From CAWUFC02 sp963921335 (GTDB taxonomy: Bacteria > Pseudomonadota > Gammaproteobacteria > Pseudomonadales > Halieaceae), in the NCBI GenBank assembly GCA_963921335.3, contig CAWUFC020000002.1, positions 992,001-1,056,000 on the forward strand: a stretch of 64,000 bases of DNA. The letters are read 5' to 3'. Shown here piece after piece: positions 1 to 8,246 of this stretch. The position numbers and the translations under genes are program-made. How positions within the stretch are numbered: the stretch's first letter is position 1; each line of letters begins with the position of its first letter. Under the pieces are notes generated by a model that saw nothing but the letters and a program-made list of their open reading frames with translations, had not been told where the DNA came from and did not search any database.

Positions 1-1
1 C

Positions 2-628
2 ACGGTGGATATAGCTGAGGCAGAAAAGATTTATGTGGCGGCCCGCCATCCGAAAAGCTTCGTCAGCCTGGACAGGGCCGATCACCTGCTCAGCAATAAA
101 GACGATTCCAACTATGCCGCAGGCGTCATCGCGGCATGGGCCGATCGCTACCTCAGCCCGCTATCTGCACAACCCAGATCGGAAGTGATCGGTGGCGAAG
201 TCCGCATTGAAGAAAAAGACCATCGCTTTGCCCTGAACGTCTACAGTGACACTCACCACTGGCTGGCCGACGAACCCCGCAAGGTAGGCGGAGCAGATAG
301 CGGCCCTGATCCCTACGAGCACCTGCTGGCCGCACTGGGCAGTTGCACGGCGATGACCCTGCGCATGTACGCGTCACGCAAGCTTCTGCCGCTGGATGAC
401 GTTGTTGTCGAGCTGTCCCACAGTCGCCAGCATCGCGACGACTGCGAAAACTGTGAGAATACTAACAGTCGTATCGAGGTGCTGGAGCGACGCATTGAAT
501 TAGTAGGAAACCTGAGCGATGCAGAACGTCAGCGACTGCTCGAAATTGCAGACAAATGCCCCGTTCACCGAACCCTGGAAAGCGACCCTCAGGTGCAAAC
601 GAAACTCACTTCAAGGAGCGGGGACTAG
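2..628 (+). CDS. OsmC-family protein, C-terminal part of a probable alpha/beta hydrolase-OsmC fusion (cut by window edge)
   Basis: The reading frame is open to the left edge, so the true start lies outside the window. The first ~50 residues (AARHPKSFVSLDRADHLLS, then AAWADRYL) look like the end of an alpha/beta hydrolase, with the catalytic His in the ADHLL context. A linker leads to an OsmC/Ohr-type domain with GGADSGPDPYEHLLAALGSCTA, whose Cys is the expected peroxidatic cysteine, and a second Cys in the context ADKCPVHRTLE. OsmC proteins are cytoplasmic thiol peroxidases acting on organic hydroperoxides. The fused hydrolase-OsmC arrangement is known in proteobacteria. The next gene lies ~50 bp downstream on the same strand. 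What is inferred is the full length upstream of base 1; the OsmC assignment itself is strong. Confidence 0.85.
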   Translation, partial: TVDIAEAEKIYVAARHPKSFVSLDRADHLLSNKDDSNYAAGVIAAWADRYLSPLSAQPRSEVIGGEVRIEEKDHRFALNVYSDTHHWLADEPRKVGGADSGPDPYEHLLAALGSCTAMTLRMYASRKLLPLDDVVVELSHSRQHRDDCENCENTNSRIEVLERRIELVGNLSDAERQRLLEIADKCPVHRTLESDPQVQTKLTSRSGD

Positions 629-680
629 CCAATTTGCTAAAGCAGGCTAGGCTGGTTTGATCAACAGGGAGAAGACCAGC

Positions 681-1649
681 ATGAACTATCGCAAACTCGG
701 CCACAGCGGACTGAAACTATCTGAGCTTTCTTTTGGCTCCTGGGTCACGTTCAACAAACAGGTGGATAGCACCGCAGCCGAGAGGCTCTTTGGAACCTGC
801 TTCGACGCCGGTATCAACTTTTTCGACAACGCCGAAGGTTACGAGGCCGGCGAATCGGAAGTCGTCATGGGGCAGGCTCTAAAGAAACTGAACCGACCAA
901 GGGATAGTTACTGTGTGTCATCCAAGGTATTTTTTGGCTCGGCCCGTCCACCCCAGCCCACCCAGATGGGCCTGAGTCGAAAACACATGACCGAGGCCTG
1001 TCACCAGGCGCTGCAACGGCTGCAGGTCGATTACCTGGACCTGTTTTTCTGCCACCGGGCGGACCCGGACACCCCCATCGGGGAAACTGTGTGGGCGATG
1101 CACAACTTGATCACCCAGGGCAAGGTGCTCTACTGGGGTACCTCCGAGTGGACGGCGGGGGAAATCGCAGAAGCCTATGAATTCGCGGCCGCAAACCACC
1201 TGACACCGCCAACTATGGAGCAACCCCAGTACAACCTGCTCGACCGGCAGCGCTTTGAGGTGGAATATGCGCCGCTCTACGAAAAGTATGGCCTGGGTAC
1301 AACAACATGGTCGCCATTGGCATCGGGGGCGCTAACAGGCAAATACCTGGATGGCATTCCCGCTGGCTCAAGGGCCACCCTTCCGGGCTACGAGTGATTG
1401 AAAGAACGCATGGTGGAATCTGACCGTGGCCAGGAGCGCATGGCCCGCGTGTCGGAAATGAAACTGGTGGCTGACCAGCTGGGAGTTTCGATGAGTAAAC
1501 TGGCCATTGCCTGGTGCCTGCTCAATCCCAATGTGTCCACAGTGATTCTGGGGGCGTCCAAAATTGAGCAGTTGGAGGAGAATCTGACAGCACTGGAAGT
1601 GTTGCCGCTGCTGACTGAGGATATTCAGCAGCGACTGCGTGGCCTGTAA
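681..1649 (+). pseudogene. Aldo/keto reductase interrupted by an in-frame TGA
   Basis: From ATG 681 (purine-rich AGGGAGAAG just upstream) the protein reads MNYRKLGHSGLKLSELSFG, typical of the Kv-beta/YghZ-like aldo/keto reductase branch. It has the catalytic Asp/Tyr region (FFDNAEGYEAGESE), Lys in SSKVFFG and His in FFCHRADPDTP. These enzymes reduce aldehydes and ketones with NADPH in the cytosol. At 1395-1397 a TGA follows LPGYE. The same frame then continues for 83 codons (LKERMVESDRGQ ... CLLNPNVSTVILGASKIEQLEENL), which is the normal C-terminal NADPH-binding end of the family. Related proteins usually have Trp here, so a TGG to TGA change is the simplest explanation. Together the parts give the usual ~320 residues. 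Either a recent nonsense mutation or a sequence error; the first 238 residues alone would lack the cofactor-binding end. Confidence 0.85.
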
Positions 1650-1658
1650 ACCCATGTA

Positions 1659-1988
1659 TTAATGTGCCTGGTGCTCCAGGGCTTCATAGAAACTGCCTCG
1701 AAAGGCGCCAAACATATCCGCAACCATGGGATGCTGCACCGGCTTGCCGGTCTCGTCCGGCAACAAGTTTTGCTCTGATACGTAAGCCTCGTAGGCGTAC
1801 TCGTTGTTCTCTGCCAGTAGATGATAGAAGGGCTGATCTTTGTGCGGCCGGATCTCCTCCGGAATGGAAAGCCACCACTCCTCGGCATTATCAAAGCGTG
1901 GATCGACATCAAAAATGACGCCCCGAAAATCGAAAAAGCGGTGATGGACCACCTGTCCGATAGAAAATCTGGCCTTTAACTCTTCCAT
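1659..1988 (-). CDS. hspQ: Heat shock protein HspQ
   Basis: A 109-residue protein matching HspQ (YccV, hemimethylated-DNA-binding family) over its whole length. It shows the N-terminal FSIGQVVHHRFFDFRGVIFDVDP and the later PFYHLLAENNEYAYEAYVSEQNLLPD that mark the family. HspQ is a cytoplasmic heat-shock protein; in enterobacteria it specificity-enhances the Lon protease and was first described as binding hemimethylated oriC DNA. It is transcribed toward the aldo/keto reductase gene, with only 9 bp between the two stops, so it has its own promoter in the ~110 bp between it and the divergent hydrolase gene. Start ATG at 1988 is the only reasonable one. Confidence 0.95.
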   Translation of the reverse strand: MEELKARFSIGQVVHHRFFDFRGVIFDVDPRFDNAEEWWLSIPEEIRPHKDQPFYHLLAENNEYAYEAYVSEQNLLPDETGKPVQHPMVADMFGAFRGSFYEALEHQAH

Positions 1989-2101
1989 GCGCTTTGGATA
2001 CTTCCTATATTGCGTTAACTGATCATACTACGTACAGCCGGACCCGGGCGATCAAGTTCGGGGCCGAACAGCTTTAGAACATCAATACAAGGTATATGGG
2101 G

Positions 2102-3199
2102 ATGCAGACAGCGCTTTTCAAGACCCGGAGACATGGTCTATTGGCCTTACTCTGCCTGACACTGGGCTCGAGCTTTTCAGCCCTGACCATGGCTAAAGAA
2201 CCCCACCATATCCTTGTGCCAGTGATCTACGCTACCGATCGCGCCGTCGACAAGCCCAGCGATCCCGACAAGTATTTTGGCCACGACCGCGCCGTATTGA
2301 GCTACGGCACAGTAGATGTGGCGGTAGACCTCAAAGACAAGGTGGACTCACCGGTAATAGACCTCAATCGCTGGCCACTGATTAGGGACCAGGAGATTAA
2401 AAAGGGACATCGGCTGCTGGCGGTTAATCCGATGACGGATACTGGCTATCGGGACGCTCTGGGGCGAGCCATCGCCAATGCGGATATCAATGACGTGCTG
2501 GTATACCTGCACGGCTACTCGAAGACCTTTAAAACCGTGGCGCGCAACGCAGCATTGATGTCCTATGAGATGAACTATCGGGGTACCAGCGTGCTCTACA
2601 GTTGGCCTTCCCGCGGCACCGCCACCGGTTATGCAACAGATCTGGTCACTGCTGACTGGTCCGCGACCAAGTTCACCCAATTGCTGAGGGAGCTGTCACA
2701 GCGCGAGGATGTTGGAAATATTCATATCATGGCGCATAGCATGGGCCATCGCATCATGTTCAGCTCACTGGCAGAGCTTTCCACGGACCAGGAATTCCTG
2801 GCGCAGGACAAGCTGGGTGAAATCATCATGATGGCGCCCGATTACGACACCGACACCTTCAGCGAGCGGGTGCTTCCCCATTTGCTCAAGCTGAATACAC
2901 GCTTGAGTCTCTACGTGTCAGATCACGACGTACCACTACAGGCTTCCAGGCGAATCAGCCGTTATCCGCGGCTTGGGGATTCCAGGGACCAACTCTATAT
3001 TGCACCGCCCGTTGAAACCATCGATCTCAGTGACGTGGTGTCCGTATTTAACGGCCATTCCGCCCACCGTGACAGCGGCGCTACCCAGGCAGACATCAAT
3101 AAACTGTTGCACGAGCGCCTGGGTGCCGCCGAGCGCAGTACGCTGGCGACCATCACCGACAGGCGCGGCACCTACTGGCGGGTAAAACCGCTGGACTAG
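2102..3199 (+). CDS. Exported alpha/beta hydrolase of the DUF900 family
   Basis: About 365 residues beginning with a clear signal peptide (MQTALFKTRRHGLLALLCLTL, then SSFSALTMA). The mature part starts with VPVIYATDRAVDKPSDPDKYFG, the usual opening of DUF900 proteins. The nucleophile elbow is A-H-S-M-G near residue 210, fitting Ser-His-Asp hydrolases, and the C-terminal His is in NGHSAHRDSG. The substrate cannot be read from sequence; family members are putative esterases or lipases. Two start codons lie 6 bp apart; the second (2102) is preferred because AAGG sits 9 bp before it but only 3 bp before the first. The stop overlaps the end of the convergent MDR reductase gene by 4 bp. Confidence 0.8.
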   Translation: MQTALFKTRRHGLLALLCLTLGSSFSALTMAKEPHHILVPVIYATDRAVDKPSDPDKYFGHDRAVLSYGTVDVAVDLKDKVDSPVIDLNRWPLIRDQEIKKGHRLLAVNPMTDTGYRDALGRAIANADINDVLVYLHGYSKTFKTVARNAALMSYEMNYRGTSVLYSWPSRGTATGYATDLVTADWSATKFTQLLRELSQREDVGNIHIMAHSMGHRIMFSSLAELSTDQEFLAQDKLGEIIMMAPDYDTDTFSERVLPHLLKLNTRLSLYVSDHDVPLQASRRISRYPRLGDSRDQLYIAPPVETIDLSDVVSVFNGHSAHRDSGATQADINKLLHERLGAAERSTLATITDRRGTYWRVKPLD

Positions 3200-4200
3200 C
3201 CCGCAACGCGGACCAGTAACTTGCCTGTGTTCCCGCCGGTGAACAACATTTTGAGTGCACCGGGAAAGCTGCCGAGTCCTTCCTCGTACTGCTCGTGCAA
3301 ACCAATTTTACCCGCCTGCATCCAGCCGGCGATTTCCTGCATGCCCTCGCAATAGCGCTCGGCAAAATGCATCACTGTGAAGCCTTCCATGCGGGAGTAG
3401 CGCTCTGCCAAACGCAGATACAGTTTGGGGCCGTAAACGTTGTTGTTGTCATCGTACTGGGAGATCGCACCGCAAATACAAACCCGCGCCCGGTCGCGAA
3501 TATTGTCGAGCACGGTATCCAGCATTTCACCGCCCACGTTATCGAAAAACACATCCACTCCCTCTGGCGCCAGCTCTTTCAAGCGGGCGTCAATGTCTTC
3601 ATTTTTGTAATCAATACCCGCGTCAAAGCCCATTTTCTCGGTCAGGAATTTTACTTTGTCAGGGCCGCCAGCAATGCCAATCACCTTGCCTGCACCTTCA
3701 ATGCGCGCCATTTGCCCAGCTGCGGAACCCACTGCCCCAGCAGCTGCAGAAACCACAACAGTTTCGCCGTCTTTTATCTGGCAGATATCTCGAATGCCAA
3801 AGTACGCCGTGAGCCCCGTCGTGCTGCTCAACAAACCGAGATAAGCAGACAGGGGCGCCAGTTGGTCATCGACCTTCTGGCAGGCTGCGCCGGGAAGAGT
3901 CGCGTGAGATTGTGCACTGAGCGGACCAAATACCGCATCACCCTCGGCAAAGCCCTCGCAATTGCTTTGTAGCACACGGCCTACCCCCAGCGCGGGTACG
4001 GTGTTGCCCAGGTCTATCATCTGGTGGGCCCAGCCAGGGCTGAGGGTGGTTCGAATCCAGGCATCGATAGACAGACATTCAACTGCCACCATAACCTCGC
4101 CCTCTGCAGGTTCACGGGCAGGTTCAGTTTGTAGCTCGAAATGCTCGGCCTCAGGCAAACCTTCGGGGTAGCTGAGAAGTACGACTTTCTGGTTATCCAT
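3196..4200 (-). CDS. NADP-dependent medium-chain reductase (CurA/leukotriene B4 dehydrogenase type)
   Basis: 334 residues with the layout of zinc-free MDR double-bond reductases such as CurA and prostaglandin reductase. The N-terminal GroES-like part contains VECLSIDAWIRTTLSPG. The Rossmann part has the AXXGXXG signature SAAAGAVGSAAGQMARIEGAGKV split by the dinucleotide-binding loop, followed by IGIAGGPDKVKFLTEKMGFDAGIDYK and DVFFDNVGGEMLD. Such enzymes reduce alpha,beta-unsaturated ketones or aldehydes in the cytosol. A possible promoter lies between it and the upstream gene (TTGACG at 4267-4262 and TACGGT at 4244-4239 on the minus strand, 17 bp apart). The SnoaL-like gene upstream is on the same strand, 76 bp away, so co-transcription is also possible. 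Confidence 0.9.
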   Translation of the reverse strand: MDNQKVVLLSYPEGLPEAEHFELQTEPAREPAEGEVMVAVECLSIDAWIRTTLSPGWAHQMIDLGNTVPALGVGRVLQSNCEGFAEGDAVFGPLSAQSHATLPGAACQKVDDQLAPLSAYLGLLSSTTGLTAYFGIRDICQIKDGETVVVSAAAGAVGSAAGQMARIEGAGKVIGIAGGPDKVKFLTEKMGFDAGIDYKNEDIDARLKELAPEGVDVFFDNVGGEMLDTVLDNIRDRARVCICGAISQYDDNNNVYGPKLYLRLAERYSRMEGFTVMHFAERYCEGMQEIAGWMQAGKIGLHEQYEEGLGSFPGALKMLFTGGNTGKLLVRVAG

Positions 4201-4276
4201 GGAAATGGGCTCCGGAGTTCAATAGGCGAAAGAAACAGACCGTACCCAAGCCAACAAAAACCGTCAAGACTGTTTT

Positions 4277-4804
4277 TTATTTATGTGCTGCACTGCGCCT
4301 GGCCAAATCATATACAGCATCATCCTGACGCCCGCCCACCAGCGAATCCGGTGCCATCTCAAAGTAGGGATCGCAGCAGGGGCGAGTATGACTAAAGTCC
4401 ACAACCTCTGAGCGATAGGCAAACCGCCATTCACCGCCGCGCTGTTCGTAACGGTCGAGATAGCGGCCAGCTATGATGACATCGTCAAAGCCGTTCTCCG
4501 ACGGTACTTTGTGGTAGGCATTGAAATACACTTCGCCAAAGGCCTGCTCCCCCGCCATCTCGATCAGCGTATTGCCGATCATGTGGTGGTTAGCCTTGTG
4601 CGCCTCCAGGGCCCCGAGGGCATAGTCGATAAATACGACGGGGCTGGCGTTGATAAAACCATACTCACACCAGGCATCCTCCCAGAACACGGACTCGAGT
4701 AGCGCCCGATCCAGGCGATCCAGTCCGCGCATATACCGGCAACTCAGTTCAGAAATGGCCTGTTTCGCTAACAGCTCATCCAGCTGACGCTCTCTGTCGG
4801 ACAT
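4277..4804 (-). CDS. SnoaL-like/NTF2-fold protein
   Basis: 175 residues starting MSDRERQLDELLAKQAISELSCRYMRGLDRLD, the classic first helices of the SnoaL-like family (bile acid dehydratase/ring-hydroxylating dioxygenase beta-subunit fold). Later parts ANHHMIGNTLIEMAGEQAFGEVYFNAYHKV and AGRYLDRYEQRGGEWRFAYRSEVVDF form the curved beta sheet. Proteins of this fold act as dehydratases, isomerases or small subunits of Rieske oxygenases. It is divergent from the Rieske oxygenase gene, with starts 48 bp apart if the oxygenase starts at 4853, which supports a linked role. No specific substrate can be named. Confidence 0.8.
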   Translation of the reverse strand: MSDRERQLDELLAKQAISELSCRYMRGLDRLDRALLESVFWEDAWCEYGFINASPVVFIDYALGALEAHKANHHMIGNTLIEMAGEQAFGEVYFNAYHKVPSENGFDDVIIAGRYLDRYEQRGGEWRFAYRSEVVDFSHTRPCCDPYFEMAPDSLVGGRQDDAVYDLARRSAAHK

Positions 4805-4852
4805 GGGATTTCCTCATTGGCAGTTATGGCAGATCGGTTTAGAGTCTATGTC

Positions 4853-6223
4853 ATGAGTGAACGGAAACCTAACGGCCCCGGAGAGGCTCGCGCACCCGGC
4901 CCGGCGGTAACAGACACACTGCTCTCAGATGCGAGGCCCGGCGAAGCCACGCTGCTCGAAGAGCACTATGAGTTTCTGGGTGATACCGATCTCGAACCTT
5001 CCCGCTACACCAGTAAGGATTTCTTTAAGCGCGAGATGACGCAGATGTGGTCTCGTTGCTGGCAGTGGGCCTGTCGCGAGGAACACCTGCAGCAGCATGG
5101 TGATTACTGGGTTTATGACATTGGCGACAACTCGGTGATTGTCACCCGCACAGACAATGGTGATATCCAGGCCTTCCGCAACAGTTGCACCCATCGCGGC
5201 ACCCGCCTGATTGCTGCCGAGGGCCCAGGGCACCGACCACACCTGAGCTGCCCATTCCACGGCTGGAGCTGGCAGCTGAACGGCGCGCTGAAACCGGTGC
5301 CCGGGCGCTGGGATTTTCCGATGATAGAAGGCAGCAGTCATGACCTGGTATCCGTGCGCTGCGAGACCTGGGGTGGCTTCGTATTCATCAACCTGGACAC
5401 AGAAGCGGCCGATCTGCAGCAACAGCTGGAGGTGCTTCCCCGGCACTTTGCCAGCACGCCGATGGAAAAGCGACGTATCAAACTACACGTTCAAAAAGAG
5501 CTGCCAGCCAACTGGAAAGCCGCGCAGGAGGCGTTCCTGGAGGCATACCACAACTTCCACACCCATCATTCTCCCAACGGGGCCAACGCCCAGTACGATT
5601 TATTGGGCGAGCATGTCAGCCGATTTATTCACAACATCGGCAGCTACAGCCCCGAGTCTCTGGCCGATTACCCGGGCAAAAAGTGGCGTGACCCGGTGCT
5701 GACCGAGGAGGAATTGCTGGCGCAAATGGGCATCAGCGATCGTGCGCTTCAGGCCGGTGAAACTGCGCGCTCTGTAGCGGCACAGGCCATGCGCGACACT
5801 CTGGCTGATGAGGGTGTTGATGTCAGTCACTACAGCGACAGCCTGATGCTGGACTCCATTGAATACCACCTGTTCCCCAATATGTTCCTGTTTCCGGGCA
5901 TCAACGTCCCCATGGTTTATCGCTTTCGACCGCTGGGCCAGGATGTCGACAGCTGCCTGTTCGACCTGATGATCATGGCGCCCTTGCCTGAAAACCAGGC
6001 GCACCCGATACCGCCGGCGCCGATTTACCTGGTTGTTGATGACTCATATACCCAGGTTGAGGCGCTGAGCTGGCTGGCCCCCGTCTACGACGAGGACACC
6101 GGCAACCTGGCACTGCAACAACAGGGTTTAAAAACTGCCGGCAAAGGCCTCACCCTCGGCAACTATCAGGAAGCGCGCATCAGGCGCTTTCATATGACGC
6201 TGGATCAGTACCTGAAACAGTAA
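4853..6223 (+). CDS. Rieske aromatic ring-hydroxylating dioxygenase, alpha subunit
   Basis: Roughly 456 residues. The Rieske [2Fe-2S] ligands are Cys112 and His114 (SCTHRGTRL) and Cys133 and His136 (LSCPFHGWSW). The catalytic domain carries the mononuclear iron histidines in EAFLEAYHNFHTHH. The family inserts dioxygen into aromatic or related hydrophobic compounds and needs a ferredoxin and reductase; none is next door, although an Fpr-type reductase lies at 55.2 kb. Upstream in-frame TTG (4817) and ATG (4826) codons exist, but the region before ATG 4853 has no family-like sequence, so 4853 is chosen with moderate certainty. The divergent SnoaL-like gene could supply a beta-subunit-like partner. 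Substrate unknown. Confidence 0.88.
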   Translation: MSERKPNGPGEARAPGPAVTDTLLSDARPGEATLLEEHYEFLGDTDLEPSRYTSKDFFKREMTQMWSRCWQWACREEHLQQHGDYWVYDIGDNSVIVTRTDNGDIQAFRNSCTHRGTRLIAAEGPGHRPHLSCPFHGWSWQLNGALKPVPGRWDFPMIEGSSHDLVSVRCETWGGFVFINLDTEAADLQQQLEVLPRHFASTPMEKRRIKLHVQKELPANWKAAQEAFLEAYHNFHTHHSPNGANAQYDLLGEHVSRFIHNIGSYSPESLADYPGKKWRDPVLTEEELLAQMGISDRALQAGETARSVAAQAMRDTLADEGVDVSHYSDSLMLDSIEYHLFPNMFLFPGINVPMVYRFRPLGQDVDSCLFDLMIMAPLPENQAHPIPPAPIYLVVDDSYTQVEALSWLAPVYDEDTGNLALQQQGLKTAGKGLTLGNYQEARIRRFHMTLDQYLKQ

Positions 6224-6249
6224 CTCAGAGGAGGCGTGGCGGCCATCTG

Positions 6250-7197
6250 CTAACCCACCGTTAGTCGCCGATAAATCTCTGCCGCCGCGAACAAGTCCTC
6301 TGCTGCGATACCCAGCGAATTGTAGATGGTGACATCCTCTGGGGTGTGCCGGCCCTCAACAGCACCGAGCAAGACCTCGCCAATTTCACCCAGCAGGGCA
6401 GCCTCAGTGATCACTCCCTCTTGCAGGGGAATCATAAGGTCGCCCCCTTCCGCCAGGCAGCTGGCGTGTGAATCCATATACAACCTGGCATCGCGTACCA
6501 GCTCTGAATCACATTCGCGCGTTGTCAGCGTATGCGCACCAACCAGATTGATATGGGCACCCGGTTGCACCCAGGCACCGCTGAGAACCGGTTCAGCAGA
6601 AGCAGTCAGGGTACAAATCACATCACAGGCGGCGGCTTCTTGCGGCCCTGCCGCATGTACCTCAAGACCGGTGCGCACTGCCTCACGGCGAGCCAACTGG
6701 CGAGTCCGCTCTGTATCGCGGCCGCAGATCAATACAGTGTCTATGCCACGAACCGCCCTAACAGCATCGATATGCACCGGCATTTGCACACCGGTTCCCA
6801 AAATACCCAGGGTGCTGGCATTCTCTCGAGCGAGTTCCCGGGTTGCCAGACCAGATGCCGCTGCCGTGCGTACCGCCGTAATACTGGCTGCATCAAGCAC
6901 TGCCAGTGGGCGACCATCCTCAAAACCAAACAGACTGACCAGCCCCTGCACGCTGGGCAATCCTCGGCTAGGATTCGACGGGTAAAGACTCAGCTGCTTG
7001 ATCGCTGTAAAACCCAGTTCGGCACTGGATGCGGGCATGAGGCCGTAGTCGCCACCACTGCCTTCAATCCTTTCGAATATTCTTGCCGGCATGGCCACTT
7101 CGCTCTGTGAGAAAGCCCGCATTGCGGCATCCATGACTTCAATCGCGTCCGCCATGGGTAACAGCTGCTGCACCTGCTCAGCAGAGACCAGCTGCAT
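6250..7197 (-). CDS. Ornithine cyclodeaminase/mu-crystallin family protein
   Basis: 315 residues from the ATG at 7197 (MQLVSAEQVQQLLPMADAIEVMDAAM). An N-terminal substrate domain leads to a Rossmann fold at TLGILGTGVQMPVHIDAV; the usual Gln after the glycine motif is present. Members deaminate ornithine to proline, reduce cyclic imines such as delta-1-pyrroline-2-carboxylate, or act as alanine dehydrogenases. The frame is open further upstream, but that part overlaps the preceding gene and has no family resemblance. The start overlaps the stop of the racemase-family gene as TGATG, indicating translational coupling. Pairing with a proline-racemase-family enzyme fits the known hydroxyproline dehydratase plus pyrroline-2-carboxylate reductase pathway. 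Confidence 0.88.
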   Translation of the reverse strand: MQLVSAEQVQQLLPMADAIEVMDAAMRAFSQSEVAMPARIFERIEGSGGDYGLMPASSAELGFTAIKQLSLYPSNPSRGLPSVQGLVSLFGFEDGRPLAVLDAASITAVRTAAASGLATRELARENASTLGILGTGVQMPVHIDAVRAVRGIDTVLICGRDTERTRQLARREAVRTGLEVHAAGPQEAAACDVICTLTASAEPVLSGAWVQPGAHINLVGAHTLTTRECDSELVRDARLYMDSHASCLAEGGDLMIPLQEGVITEAALLGEIGEVLLGAVEGRHTPEDVTIYNSLGIAAEDLFAAAEIYRRLTVG

Positions 7198-8246
7198 CAG
7201 CTGCCTATCCTCGGCCAGGTATCGGCCAGCCTGTAACCCAGCGGCCAGGGATCTGCCGGGTCCAGCGTATGTTGATGACAGCCGGTCACCCAGGCCCGAC
7301 CACTCAACTGCGGCAGTATAGCCAGGCGCTCGCCGACAGAGCTCTCCTGCAATATCTGGCAATGAAATTGCGAGCCGATGAGGGATTCTGCGCAATAGCG
7401 CTCACCGACAGACATTTCACCGCGCGCATGCAAGAGCGCCATGCGCGCACAGCAACCGGTACCCGTGGGGCTGCGATCTATCTTGCCCGGCTGAATAGCA
7501 ACCGCATTACGACCAGTCAGCACATCGCCTTCGCGCGTTAATGGCCCGGTAATCTGGCAAAAAGAAATATGCCGCCAATCAGGATTATCGGGATGATGAA
7601 ACCCGAGCTGCTCATTGGCAGCATTGGTGATCCGAATACCGGCCTCGGCCAGCTCCCGCGCCTCATCGGGCACCAGTTCAAAACCCAGCTGCTCAGCATC
7701 GACGATGACAAAAGAATCGCCACCGTAGGCTGTCGCCACCGGCAGGCTACCGAAACCCTCGAGCTCCAGCCTTGCCTCAAGCCGGTCCACGAAAGACGGC
7801 ACGTTGCACACAGTGACTCGCTGCACTTTGCCATTCTCGCAATCGGCCTGCACCCGCACCAGGCCGCCGGGCGCCTCCAGAACCAACTCAGTGACAGGCT
7901 CGGTCATCGGCAAAATGGCAGCTTCAAGCAAAACCGTGGTAACGCAAATACTGTTGGAACCGGACATCGGCGGCGTGTCTTCGGGTTCCATGATAATCCA
8001 GCCCATATCCGCCTTCGGATGCTGCGCTGGCACCAGCAGATTAACGTGGCGAAATACGCCGCCGCGGGGCTCGTTCAACAGGAATTGCCGGAGACGATCA
8101 TCGCTGGCGATCCAGCGCGACTGCTCCCACAGGGTTTTGCCGGGCGGCGGCGCTACGCCGTCCACAATCACATCCCCGACCTCGCCTTCGGCATGGCAGC
8201 TGATGACGTGAATGGCACCGGGCAGACCCGGCTCACTGATACTCAT
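7197..8246 (-). CDS. Proline racemase family enzyme with non-classical active site
   Basis: 349 residues from ATG 8246, chosen because MSISEPGLPGAIHVISCHAEG aligns with the normal family start; an in-frame ATG 18 bp upstream is possible. The family includes proline racemase, 4-hydroxyproline 2-epimerase and trans-3-hydroxyproline dehydratase. The first catalytic position, usually MCGH, here reads MSGSN (Ser95). The second, usually SPCGTG, reads SPTGTGCCAR (Thr261, with Cys265 and Cys266 following). Loss of both standard cysteines argues against a two-base racemase and toward a dehydratase-like or other reaction. It overlaps the end of the upstream TonB receptor gene by 14 bp and is coupled to the cyclodeaminase-family gene downstream, so the three are one operon. 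Confidence 0.87.
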   Translation of the reverse strand: MSISEPGLPGAIHVISCHAEGEVGDVIVDGVAPPPGKTLWEQSRWIASDDRLRQFLLNEPRGGVFRHVNLLVPAQHPKADMGWIIMEPEDTPPMSGSNSICVTTVLLEAAILPMTEPVTELVLEAPGGLVRVQADCENGKVQRVTVCNVPSFVDRLEARLELEGFGSLPVATAYGGDSFVIVDAEQLGFELVPDEARELAEAGIRITNAANEQLGFHHPDNPDWRHISFCQITGPLTREGDVLTGRNAVAIQPGKIDRSPTGTGCCARMALLHARGEMSVGERYCAESLIGSQFHCQILQESSVGERLAILPQLSGRAWVTGCHQHTLDPADPWPLGYRLADTWPRIGS

